Shown here: one piece after another, positions 1 to 9,320 of the stretch
How the letters are laid out: the number at the start of each line of letters is the position of its first letter
Numbering within the stretch: the stretch's first letter is position 1
NCBI GenBank assembly: GCA_025201845.1
Contig: MU604073.1
Location: 4,897 to 36,303, forward strand
DNA: 31,407 bases
Reading direction: 5' to 3'
Source: Martensiomyces pterosporus
Lineage: Eukaryota > Kickxellomycota > Kickxellomycetes > Kickxellales > Kickxellaceae
The notes under the pieces: generated by a model
The model's input: only the letters and a program-made list of their open reading frames with translations
What the model was told of the DNA's origin: nothing
Database searches by the model: none
Program-made: the position numbers and the translations under genes

Positions 1-202
1 GGGTGGGCGTCGCCTGGAGGTAGTGCAATACCAGGGTCACCCGCGTCGGGCTGGGTGTGCAAGCAGGGACACCAGCAAAACCGACATGCCCAGCAAAAAA
101 TTGCGAACATCGGTTTGTTGGGGCAGTGCCCCAATCTAAGATGTTACTCTTAGAAGAACATGTTACTAAAAAATGATCAAAGCCAAAAGGCTTGAGAGGA
201 AT
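1..202 (-). ncRNA. U2 spliceosomal snRNA, copy 1
   Basis: This is the exact reverse complement of the U2 gene at the right end. Read on the minus strand it has the U2 order of elements: a 5' stem-loop with CCTTTTGGCT, then GATCA; a TGTTCTT block; a stem IIa hairpin (TCTAAGA/TCTTAGA, 135-154); a GC-rich stem IIb palindrome (118-134); an Sm site AATTTTTTG (94-102); and a 3' stem IV with CTGGTATTGCACTACCTCCAG. U2 pairs with the intron branch site in the spliceosome. The 3' end lies at or just before base 1, so the last one or two nucleotides may be missing. The 5' end at 202 is set by analogy with the A-U-start of other U2 RNAs. Confidence 0.92.
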
Positions 203-345
203 GTGAGGAAACCAGACCAAGGCGCTTTGCCGCCTCCAGCCTGCTCTTACACCACCCTCCGGACACCCGCCGCTTATGGCCACAGGTCATGTGAGTGTCC
301 CCCATGGCCCAATCAAATCGGCCCAGTGCTCAGAGCATGCGCTCT
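1..345. repeat. Left arm of a perfect 345-bp inverted repeat
   Basis: Bases 1-345 are the exact reverse complement of 31018-31362; I compared the arms base by base and found no mismatch. The arm holds the U2 gene (1-202) plus 143 bp upstream of its 5' end (203-345). Identity stops after GCTCT at 341-345, the edge of a small AGAGC/GCTCT palindrome. The outer edge is unknown because the window starts inside the repeat. This is best read as a duplicated snRNA gene with its promoter, not a transposon end. Confidence 0.96.
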
Positions 346-603
346 CCACGTGCCAGCATCGCCTGCCATCTCTGCTGCTACTCGCGCAGCCGCCAGTTTG
401 TGCTGAGGCCACCGTGCTAGTCCACCGGCGCCATCCACTCAAGGCTGTTCTCTGGATGCGTAAACGCAAAGCCTGCCTGGTGCGTGGTCTCGTTCGAGAT
501 AATCCGAGTTACATGGTCCAAATCGACACCAAGATACTTGGCCATGCCATCAGCAGTATAGATAAACAGGAACAGGGGTATTTGCGCGGGTGGCTAACAT
601 CAA
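346..603. other. Intergenic gap between U2 copy 1 and the Dis3L2-type gene
   Basis: This is 258 bp of unique sequence. It starts with an E-box-like CACGTG at 347-352, two bases outside the repeat. On the minus strand a 60-codon open frame runs from an AG at 597-598 to a TAG at 417-419. It reads like ordinary protein (TADGMAKYLGVDLDHV and onward), but I found no exon to join it to and do not recognise it. The 3' UTR of the Dis3L2-type gene must also lie here. Confidence 0.5.
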
Positions 604-3600
604 TTACTGGTAGATAGTAGGCATCGCAAGCTTGATAGACAGATCAGGCGGTGTCAGGGTAGGCAAGACGCACACGGTGACCTTGTCAAAGATCTTGAGC
701 GTTTGCGTAACGGATTCCGCCTTCTCGCTGCGCTCGAAGTGAGCAATAGAGCGACCGTCATCGTCAATGACCAAGGCCGACAGCTCTTCTCCGAGCGCGT
801 CAGCCAGGCTCTCATTGTCCTTTCTCCTCTCCTGGTTGGGCGGCTGAGGACTGGCGTCCCACACAAGGCTCACTGAAGCTGTCTGCACAGACCACATCTT
901 GAGGGTCCACTTTCTTCCGTCTGTGGTAGCGACCTGGTTCCTCTTGTCCGCCATGCGGTCCATATAAATTGTGCCGTCGATCCCAAACATGGGGACCATG
1001 ACCACAAACCCGTCATCCTTGATCTTCGTGATGACGCCGACCGAGACAACGCCCGGAGTAGCGATCTGCTTGGCGTTGCTGATAAGGTAGCTCACGAGGA
1101 ACAGGTTGGAGCTGGCCTCCTGCGCCTTCTTTGCCGCGTCCTTGCGGAGGTTGCACTGGTGTGCGATTTCCGCAATGGCCTTGGACTCAGGAATCAGCAG
1201 CGCTTTTGCCTTCTCCCTGCTGACAGTGACCGATCCACTGGCAGGCGTCTTCGGGAAGTACGGCGACACGTACTTGGGTAGGAGTGGGTGGTCGCCCGAT
1301 ACAAAGTTGCCAAAAGCAGCTAGCGATGCCTCCAACGTGCGGTGGACAATCACGTCTGCATACCGTCTGATGGGGCTAGTGAAGTGCGTGTACAGGGGCA
1401 CATTCAAGGCATAGTGCTTGTACCCAGCTTTGTCGTCAATGGCATGAGTAGAGAAATACGCTGCGCGCTGCATGGGCCCAGTAAGGATGTTCTCCACCGT
1501 GGCTCTTGTATCCGGATCACTGATTTTATTCAGCGACACCTGGATATCGCTTGCCGATCCCGGATTGATGTCGATGCCCGAGTGTCTGAGCTGCTCGCAA
1601 ATGTTATCCAGCCGGCGCTGTAGCGGCGGCGAATGGCGGCGCAACAGGGAGGCATCTGGAAATGTCCTTTCCATCCTTGCTGCCACACTCATATTAGCCA
1701 GGAGCATAAACTCCTCAATCAACCGGTTGCTGTCCTTGATAATATACGGCCTGCAATCGATGGGCGCTCCGCTGTCGTCGAGGTCAAACGTGAGTTTAAC
1801 GCTATTGAGCGAAAGGGCGCCACTGTCAAACCGCCTCTTTCGCATGATTTTCGACAGCTTGTAGAACCATACGATACTCGATTCAATCTGCGCCTTGCGT
1901 CTAGGCGATGCCGGCACGGCCCTCCCCTTCTGATACTCGAATAGCGGAATCGAGTCCGGCAAGCAGTTGCCATCAATGACATGCTGTGCATCGTCGTAAG
2001 CCAATTTGCATGCCGAGCTGATGATGGTGCGGCCAAACCACGTTGACAGGACAGTGGCTGACTTGGGGTCCATCTCCCACATGACCGAAAAAGCCAAGCG
2101 GTCAACGCCCGGATTGAGGCTGCAGAGCTCTTCGCACAGAATCGAGGGCAGCATAGAGTAAGCTCTCTGGACCATATACGTGGTCGTCGCGCGCTGCCTG
2201 GCCTCGCGGTCCAATGCCGTCTTGGGTCTCACAAAGTACGACACGTCAGCAATATGCACACCAACTAGTACATTGCCATTAGGCAGGCTCTTGCAGCTGA
2301 CAGCATCGTCCAGGTCGCGGGCAGTTGGCGGGTCGATGGTGAAGATGCAGTCAGCACGCAGGTCAGTTCGGCCATTCAATTCCTTCTCGGGGATGCGCCA
2401 TGGGGTTTTAGGCAGACATTTGATGACGTCAGGCGAGAAGGGGTCAGTGGCCACATCGTTCTCCTCCAGGATAATCGCCGTTTCGATATCGATTGGTCCG
2501 CGCTGGCCCAGGTCTTTGACATATTCTGCCCAAGGCAGCGGCTCTCTCGGTGACCACGTTCGCATCAGAACCGTGCAGTAGTGCCTGCTGCTGCGCGCGT
2601 AGAGCGCACTTGGGATGCCCCGCTTGGAAAGAACCATGTATGGCGTTGCGTCACTCAAGGGTTTGAACCACACCACATCTTGGCCCAGCGAGTCGACAAA
2701 CCGTGGGTACCTGGCCAACGACTTGGGTGGCTGTGTGCTCAGCGACCCTGTGAATCTCCTCGCTTCGTTGCGCGAGAGCACTGATACCACGGCGCCAAAC
2801 ACCTCAGGTACCTGGTACCCCGCATCGGCATCATTCTTGTCGCTAACGCGCCCGCTTTGACTCGACGCCGGGCTACTTGGATCGGCGTCCATGGCGCTGG
2901 CCATGCTTTCCAGGCGCTTTTTGCGTGCAGCTCTGTCTCTATCTTTTCTTTTGTCGTCGCGGAGCCTGTTGGCCCTGTAAATCTCGTCTGCTTGCTTCTT
3001 CGAGAGGATCTTCACCACGACGATGTCGCCAGTGATGGCGCGGTTGCGACAAATGTCGCCGCATATGTAGATGTCGTTTCCGCTGCCAACGTCGTAGTCC
3101 TTCAGCATGGGGTGGGTGCAGATCGCGCTGCTACTGGGAGACTCATCCAGGGAGACGTAGGCGTCGGTCCGCTGCTTGGGGTTGACTCGCAGGACACCGC
3201 GCACAAGAATGCCGGCCGCCATCTGGTGCTCGACCTTGGCTGCATCGTAGTAGCTTTCGTAGATCTTGGGCAGGAGCTGGGGCGTTGAAGGACGTGCGGC
3301 GCTATCGCTAGTAGTATTGCTCTTTTTGGAGTCTGCCTTTGCACTTGGCGGTGGTGGCTTCTTCTTTGTAGAACCAGAGGGTGCTGTGGTTGAGGGCATC
3401 GATAGAGGGGGTTCAGGCTGGGAGCGTTTCGGAATAGATACCGGCGCCTTTGGTTTGGCGGGCGATGCCGTCTTTATAGGTGCTGCTGCCCTTGGCTTCC
3501 TCGCGCCATTCTTTGCTGCTGCGGGTGCGCTCGACTGCGGTATTTTGGCAGCCGGCTGCGGTTTGTCACTCAATTGCGGGGCTGCCTTGCCCTTCCTCGA

Positions 3601-3756
3601 CCGATGCTTGCGCTCCTTCCCCACGTGACTGCTACCACTCGCGCTTGCATTCTCGCTCGCATTGCCACCACCAACGGGCTTCCTTGAGCGGGATTTGGGT
3701 GCTGCAGCACTTGAGGCTGCAGAATTTATGGCATCGTCTGCACCGGCATTACTCAT
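604..3756 (-). CDS. Dis3L2-type 3'-5' exoribonuclease (RNB family; ancestral Ssd1/Sts5 type)
   Basis: This single-exon protein has 1050 residues. Residues 1-160 are low-complexity (Ser/Ala/Pro/Lys). Two cold-shock-like OB folds follow (about 165-250, containing ARNRA-like CRNRAITGDIVVVK, and about 315-400), then the RNB domain (about 455-810) and a C-terminal S1-like domain ending in IFDKVTV. The RNB signature IDPPTARDLDDA supplies all four metal-binding aspartates (D475, D481, D483, D484). YTHFTSPIRRYADVIVHR is the second catalytic block. Dis3L2 degrades cytoplasmic, often uridylated RNA; its Dikarya relatives Ssd1 and Sts5 are RNA-binding pseudonucleases. The first ATG is at 3756; the frame is open three codons further, but only to a TTG. 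It is divergent from the 5-phosphatase gene. The family call is firm; activity is inferred from the intact motif. Confidence 0.92.
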   Translation of the reverse strand: MSNAGADDAINSAASSAAAPKSRSRKPVGGGNASENASASGSSHVGKERKHRSRKGKAAPQLSDKPQPAAKIPQSSAPAAAKNGARKPRAAAPIKTASPAKPKAPVSIPKRSQPEPPLSMPSTTAPSGSTKKKPPPPSAKADSKKSNTTSDSAARPSTPQLLPKIYESYYDAAKVEHQMAAGILVRGVLRVNPKQRTDAYVSLDESPSSSAICTHPMLKDYDVGSGNDIYICGDICRNRAITGDIVVVKILSKKQADEIYRANRLRDDKRKDRDRAARKKRLESMASAMDADPSSPASSQSGRVSDKNDADAGYQVPEVFGAVVSVLSRNEARRFTGSLSTQPPKSLARYPRFVDSLGQDVVWFKPLSDATPYMVLSKRGIPSALYARSSRHYCTVLMRTWSPREPLPWAEYVKDLGQRGPIDIETAIILEENDVATDPFSPDVIKCLPKTPWRIPEKELNGRTDLRADCIFTIDPPTARDLDDAVSCKSLPNGNVLVGVHIADVSYFVRPKTALDREARQRATTTYMVQRAYSMLPSILCEELCSLNPGVDRLAFSVMWEMDPKSATVLSTWFGRTIISSACKLAYDDAQHVIDGNCLPDSIPLFEYQKGRAVPASPRRKAQIESSIVWFYKLSKIMRKRRFDSGALSLNSVKLTFDLDDSGAPIDCRPYIIKDSNRLIEEFMLLANMSVAARMERTFPDASLLRRHSPPLQRRLDNICEQLRHSGIDINPGSASDIQVSLNKISDPDTRATVENILTGPMQRAAYFSTHAIDDKAGYKHYALNVPLYTHFTSPIRRYADVIVHRTLEASLAAFGNFVSGDHPLLPKYVSPYFPKTPASGSVTVSREKAKALLIPESKAIAEIAHQCNLRKDAAKKAQEASSNLFLVSYLISNAKQIATPGVVSVGVITKIKDDGFVVMVPMFGIDGTIYMDRMADKRNQVATTDGRKWTLKMWSVQTASVSLVWDASPQPPNQERRKDNESLADALGEELSALVIDDDGRSIAHFERSEKAESVTQTLKIFDKVTVCVLPTLTPPDLSIKLAMPTIYQ

Positions 3757-4372
3757 ACTTTGCAAATAGGCAGCGTTCAGCTATCCTCTTAGTTGTGCTT
3801 CTTTGTGGTAGACAGGCAGGTGCCACTGTGTACACCGGGATACAGCACTGTTTTGCGTTGAATAGAGATTGAAAATGAGTGGAGAAATAGCGCTGCACAA
3901 AGAGAGCAGGCCTTTGGAAGCGCTCGCTCTGCTGCTGCCAAGCCCCAAGGCCCGACGAAAATCCACGCACTTGCCCAACCTCGATGTCTGAAGATGGATT
4001 GGAGCCACGTGGAGGAGGGAGGGCGGCGAGTGTTTGTGTGGGGCAGAGCCTAACCCACAAAAGCAATAATCGACCCGCACCGCAAGACGCATGGCCATTC
4101 TTTGTTGCTGCTGCCGTTGCTTCTCTTTCAGCCTCGGCGTCTGGCGTTTGTCCACACCTTGTTTTTCGTTGCACACGCATACACTACTTTTCCCGTTTGC
4201 TTCATAGAGTGCTACTATTACTGGGTTTCCGCCAGCCGCGCATACAAGCACCGCCAAACCGGTGCTGCCTGCATTCGCGTTGTTTGCATTTACTTCTAAT
4301 ACTTTGAGTACCCGTACGTACACTGTTTAACCACGCGCATTTCCTTCAAGGAAAAACAGCGGCATAGAGCAA
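3757..4372. promoter_or_regulatory. Divergent promoter between the Dis3L2-type gene and the 5-phosphatase gene
   Basis: This 616-bp gap separates two divergent start codons, so it must carry both promoters and leaders. An inverted CCAAT (ATTGG, 3998-4002) sits just before an E-box CACGTG (4006-4011). I see no clear TATA box. A long minus-strand frame across the gap starts only at GTG and resembles no family I know, so I do not call it. Confidence 0.55.
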
Positions 4373-7300
4373 ATGAGCAGCGGCGATGAGGACCCGGCAC
4401 CACCCAGAACCCTTGCCGAGCGGATTGCTCGCTTGGGGCTTCAGCAAGAAGCTGGAAACAGACCGACGTCGAGGACTTCCATACGCCTAAATTCAAGCAA
4501 CACCGACAATGCCATTGCAAACGAGGCACCAATAGCCTTGTCCAATGGATCGACCGAAAAGCCAGCTCCACCCACAGCAGCTGCTCCCAAACCGCCTGTG
4601 GCACCAAAGCCTCGCGTTGCCACTAAACCACAGCAAGTAACAGCCGCTAGCCCGCTTCCAGGCGCTATTCGGCCACAGAGCAGCTACAGTAGAGCAACCA
4701 CACCTGCTGTGCAGGCACAGCACCGTACCGCGCAGGGAGCTGGAAACGCCTTTGGAATCAGCATGTACCCACAGAGCAGCAATGATCTGGCGACATTTGC
4801 AAATAACAAAGAGGGCAGCGAGGAGGAAGAGCACGTTGTGAGCGTTAAAGACAGGATAAGGGGGCTTAACAGATCCATAGTACCAGAGGATGCTGCAGAT
4901 GAGTCTGGTCCTGCCGTTCACAGTGCAGCACCGCGGGTGTTTACGAGAGCAAGCAGTTTTAATAGCAGCACATCTATGTCTCCAGCAACGCCGGCATTGC
5001 CGCACCCTGCTTTGCGTGGACCGATGGCTGAGAGGTCCAGCCACTCAATGCCTCCACTGCCGCCACCGCTCCCCTCCTCGCATAAACCACTTAGTCTGCG
5101 TGATTCTAGCCACAGCTCATTCCACGCATCTCCGTCCCCACTGAGGCTTGGCGGCAGCGATACTGCATCTCCTAATACTTCGGTAAAGCCAGCACATGCT
5201 GGTCCGCCGCTACCGCCACCAAAGCCAGCGTTTGCGTCTTCGGCATTTCCATCTTCGGCGCCAGCTACGCCAAACATTGGCAGTGGCAATCGCCAACTGC
5301 ATGTTCCTCCGCGGCTGCCACCAAAACCCGCTGGTATTGCGACGCCAAAGGTAAGCCCAAACTCTGCCAAACCTGTGCGTGCAAATCGAAACATGCTATC
5401 CATCTATGCACGTTGATGGGGAAGAAAAATACGATGATTTTGCCCATTGTTGTTTGTATGCATCTATGCGATATGCATAATATACATACATGTGGCTGTA
5501 TATTAATCATCAGCCGCCTTATTGTTCGTCACTAAGTGTAGCCCTCAATGTTGGCTGCACCTCACGATCGACTGCCGCCACTACTCGAGTCTGAGCAGCA
5601 GCAAGCGCTGTTCAGTCGTAGCCGGAGTATATCGACATCTGTTGCAGCTGATCCAGCTCCTGGCTCATATGGTTTGCCGCCCCCACCACCTCGGCCGCCA
5701 CTATCGTCTACCCAAACTCAGGGCATGACGCCAAACTTTTTAAAGCGAGCCTCCTACAGCGGAGGAATGCCGTCTCGGGTGCAATTGCCGCCGCCACCGC
5801 CGCCACCGCCGCCACCGCTGCCACCACCACCATCGTCGCAAGCACATGCACTAGAGCCGAACATGACATCGCCAATGCCTACACCTGGCCCGATGCCCAT
5901 ATCCATGCAACCAACAGGGCCCAGACAAGGGCAGGCGCCGCCGGCGATCGTGCGCCAGCCATCCATTGCTAAGCAGAGCTCAGCAACCCTTCCAACCGGA
6001 ACTGCTGCCAGCAGCAGCGCACGTACAGCACTTGATTTCAGCGCAGACCCTTCGTTGCGGCCAACTCAGCCCGACTATCGACTTTCCAATAGACGCCCGC
6101 CATCGCTCGGCGTCCAGCCTACCTTGGGATCAGACACCACACCTGCACCTGTAATATCCTGCCTGAGCGGCAAGTTCTCTGTGGTGGCTCACCAGTCCCG
6201 GCTTATGTGCACAAAGGTGGATACGGGCGAAATATGCGCAATCCACAACACCCCAGGCCCTGAGGAGCGGTTTATAGGCATCGCCCCTGTACGGTCGGCA
6301 GGCGATCCGGCGATGGAGTGCATGCGCATATGGGCGTGCACGTCGTTTGGTCGCCTACTGGTGCTCAACACATCGTCTGCCAACGGGTACACGGAGCGCT
6401 TGGAGTCGAGCTCGCATGCAAGCATCGTCAGGCTGCTCTCAGCGGGCATCGGTGAGGTTTGGACTCTGCATGACGACGGCACATTCGAGGTCTGGAGAGA
6501 CCGTAGCGTTGATGGCGGACATGACCAGCCGCTGACCCCCTTGCGCTCGTTCTCGATTGCCCCCGAGCTTCACACGACACGGAGGATCGGTGCGCGGGCA
6601 TCGTTGATGCTCTTGTACCAGCGCGAGCTATGGTTTTCTGGTGGCCGCTGTGTCTGGGTGTTTGACACACACAGATTGGCCGACGACCAGCCGGGCCAGC
6701 AAGCATCCATCCTCTCGCCAGCGCACCAGGGGCAGGCATCATTTGTCGGCGCTCCACATCTGGTATCTCAGCTGACGCTCACGACACACGATGCCAATAT
6801 CAGCTGCCTGGCATCGAACGTGCCATACCTCGACGAAGCGCGAATCGGTAGCCGCGGGTTTGTGTTTGCTGGGACCGATGCCGGCCACATTATTGTGTGG
6901 AAGGCGTCTACATATGAGCGGTGGCGGACGGTTGACATGAGCAATGGGACGAGCAACGCCCGTATCACGGCGCTTACCTGCGTGTCGGACAGGTGGCTCT
7001 GGGTCGGGTTCGGGTCTGGTAAGCTTGTAATTTTGGACATTGGTCCAGAGTCACCCACTGCATCCCCAGTAGCGCTGTGCCCACTCGGCATGGGGTTGCT
7101 GGACAGCAAATACGGGACCACGCAGCGGCGCGACACCGTGTGGGCGGTGATTAAAGAGTGGATGCCCGTGGAGAGCGCTGTGACCAGCATCCATGTCGAC
7201 TGGACGCCGCTGCTCACTGAGCGTGCAAGGCTGCAGGTAGCCAGCGCACACGCAAACGGATCGGTCTACTACTGGGACGGGTCGCTTGCCATGGACTGGC

Positions 7301-9099
7301 AGTACAACGAGCTTCGGCGGCGGACACCGGAGCACTCGCATACGCGCGACATCACAGTGCAAATCAACTCGTGGAACATTGACGCGATCAAGCCCGAGAA
7401 CCTGGAGAGATCGCAGTGGCAAGATGACAGGCAGTTTCTACGCGCTTGGCTTGGCGTACTTAACCCCCAGCAGCCGGAGATCATTGTGGTGGGGCTTCAG
7501 GAGGTCGTTGATTTGGAGTCAAAGAAGATGACTGCCAAGTCACTGTGGATGAACACGGCTGTTGCGAAACACAAACACAAGGGCAAAGGAACGGCTAAGC
7601 CCGTGGCTGACATTTCCAAACGGTATGGTTTGTGGAAGGCAGCGCTGGAAAAGGCGCTCGCGGGGGGCGGTGCTGGCGCAGTGCCGTATCGTGCTATGGA
7701 GTGCCAGAACATGGTTGGTTTGTTTGTCTGTATCTTTGCGCGTGAGGATATTTGCCGCTCTGTACACGATATCGCGGTGTCGCAGGTCAAGACTGGGCTG
7801 GGTGGGTTGCATGGCAACAAGGGCGGCATTGGCGTTCGGTTTGTGTTTGACGATACGTCCTTTTGCTTCATCAATGCGCACTTGGCTGCGGGCGAGTCAG
7901 TGCGCAACAACCATGCACGCGTCGAGCACTGCACGACAATCGTCAAGAGCCTGTCGTTCAAGCGGTCGGCGTCAGAATACCAGTCCCTCACGGTCAACGG
8001 CAACACGGCAGAGCTGCCGCAGGCCGATATGATGGGCCGCAGCTATGGACGAGCTGCGGGTGTGCAGGCAGCTTTGCCGACGTCCGATTTGGCGAACATA
8101 TCGCTCGATGCATTTGTGGATGGCGGCGATGGCCAACGGTACCTGGACCATGCAGCGTGCTTCTTCTCCGGTGACCTCAACTTCCGCCTCAGGCTCAGCA
8201 GGGCACAGGCTGAGCGCTGTCTGGATATGAATGACCTCGACACGCTAATGCAGTACGACCAGCTCCTCCCGCTCATCACGTCGGATGCTCACTCGAAGCA
8301 GCCAGCGGTGCTTTCGCACCAATCCAGTGTGGCGAACATTGGGTCCGAGTCATCTGCCTCTACGCCTAGCATCCCGCCCAACCGCATTGGTACCGGTGCC
8401 TTTGGCGGCCACGGCCAGTCTGTGCCGATACCCGTGCAGCAGCCGTACGAGGACTCGCAGTCGACGCTGTATCAGCAGCCAGAGTCCACTCCCATGTCGC
8501 CTTCCTCTTCTGCGTATTCATCGGGCGACGAGGGCGAGGACGAGGGCTTGGAGAAGATGGGCACCGTCGGGTTTGCCCTGCGCTCCTTCCGCGAGATGCA
8601 GATCCAGTTCCGGCCCACGTACAAGTACGACCCAGGCACGGACCGGTACGACAGCAGCGAAAAGCACCGTACGCCTGCGTGGTGCGACCGCGTTCTGTAT
8701 CGCGGTGGCAGTGGGCGGTTGCAGATTCGCTCCACACCGCCTACGGATCCTCAGCAGCAGCAGCAACAGCAGCAACAGCAGCCCGAACCGCCGGCAGAGT
8801 ACGATGTGCAGGGCCAAGTCACGCCGCTGATCTACCACCGGCTGGAGTGCAAGCTCAGTGACCATCGCCCCATTGTGGCTGCATTCAAGGTCAAGGTCAA
8901 GGCGGTGGACCGCGATGCGAGGAGGGACGTTTCGGTGGATATTCGAAGAGCGTACGAATCGAGGGTGGTTGTGGAGATGGCGGCGTTTGCGAAGCTGTTG
9001 TGGCTCAACAGGTACACGGCGAATATGACCAGGTCAGCAGAGCTCTTGGCTCGGGCTAATGGCGATTTGCAGCAGGCGATTCAGAGCCTGTATCACTGA
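4373..9099 (+). CDS. WD40-repeat inositol polyphosphate 5-phosphatase
   Basis: Two exons, 4373-5350 and 5542-9099, give 1511 residues. The junction CCA-AAG|GTAAGC to GTGTAG|CCC is phase 0, and the second frame is closed directly upstream by the TAG of the acceptor. Residues 1-500 are disordered and proline-rich, with SH3-ligand-like PPLPPP and PPRLPPKP stretches. Residues about 529-905 resemble a WD40 propeller (for example HIIVWKAS). The 5-phosphatase domain spans about 925-1450: INSWNID, GLQEVVD, GGLHGNKGGIGVRF, SGDLNFRL (D1204), RTPAWCDR (1369) and SDHRP (D1433, H1434). The last 40 residues look UBA-like. The enzyme should remove the 5-phosphate of PI(4,5)P2 or PI(3,4,5)P3 at membranes. 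The layout matches the fungal family of S. pombe SPAC9G1.10c and plant FRA3 (from memory). The catalytic domain carries a roughly 90-residue insertion (1240-1330) and a Q10 run. Confidence 0.9.
5351..5541 (+). other. Intron of the 5-phosphatase gene
   Basis: This is a 191-nt GT-AG intron (GTAAGC ... GTGTAG). A branch-like TATTAAT lies at about 5500-5506. An earlier CAG at 5511-5513 would put exon 2 out of frame with the phosphatase, so the TAG at 5539-5541 is the supported acceptor. Confidence 0.8.
5788..5832 (+). repeat. Proline-codon run in the 5-phosphatase gene
   Basis: In-frame CCG/CCA repeats encode 15 residues, all proline except one leucine, in the disordered N-terminal half. The mix of CCG and CCA codons suggests the protein run, not just the DNA repeat, is maintained. 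Confidence 0.9.
8752..8781 (+). repeat. CAG/CAA run (polyglutamine, Q10)
   Basis: Ten consecutive glutamine codons lie inside the phosphatase domain, between the RTPAWCDR and SDHRP motifs. That is a surface-loop position in known 5-phosphatases. Likely length-polymorphic. Confidence 0.9.
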
Positions 9100-9320
9100 A
9101 ATGCCTCTTGTAACAACATACGCAGATGCAGACAGCTGTTCTCTCATTCGCGTTTTAATCCAGCTGTCGCGCTTTTATTCTGCGCCCATCAATGTACTAC
9201 AATAGAGCTCTGTTTCGAACAGCCTGTATCAGCTTCACCCATCATGCTAATACAGCACGGCCAATACCGAGTCATTGCCAGATAAATATGCGAAAATAAA
9301 TGGATGGAGATAAACGACGG
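9100..9320. other. Convergent intergenic region
   Basis: This 221-bp AT-rich gap between two converging genes contains AATAAA-like elements (around 9293-9300) that could serve 3'-end formation. I see nothing else in it. Confidence 0.5.

Noticed and set aside
118..154. Helitron-type 3' hairpin or LTR end
   Set aside because: The two adjacent hairpins are stems IIb and IIa of U2 snRNA, in the correct order and distance from the Sm site.
1..345. Terminal inverted repeat of a giant transposon with a 30-kb cargo
   Set aside because: The arms are fully explained by a U2 snRNA gene plus upstream DNA, and the interior holds ordinary housekeeping genes with no transposase, recombinase or polymerase.
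173..406. 77-codon protein frame in the left repeat (and its twin at 30969-31190)
   Set aside because: It lies across the U2 RNA and its promoter on the opposite strand and changes sequence at the repeat edge; there is no family resemblance.
3757..3765. Longer N-terminus for the Dis3L2-type protein
   Set aside because: The extra codons begin with TTG; the first ATG is at 3756.
3781..4323. 180-codon minus-strand frame in the divergent promoter
   Set aside because: It starts at GTG, has mixed low-complexity sequence and fills a region that must carry two promoters.
5511..5513. Alternative intron acceptor CAG in the 5-phosphatase gene
   Set aside because: It would join exon 2 in a frame that does not encode the phosphatase.
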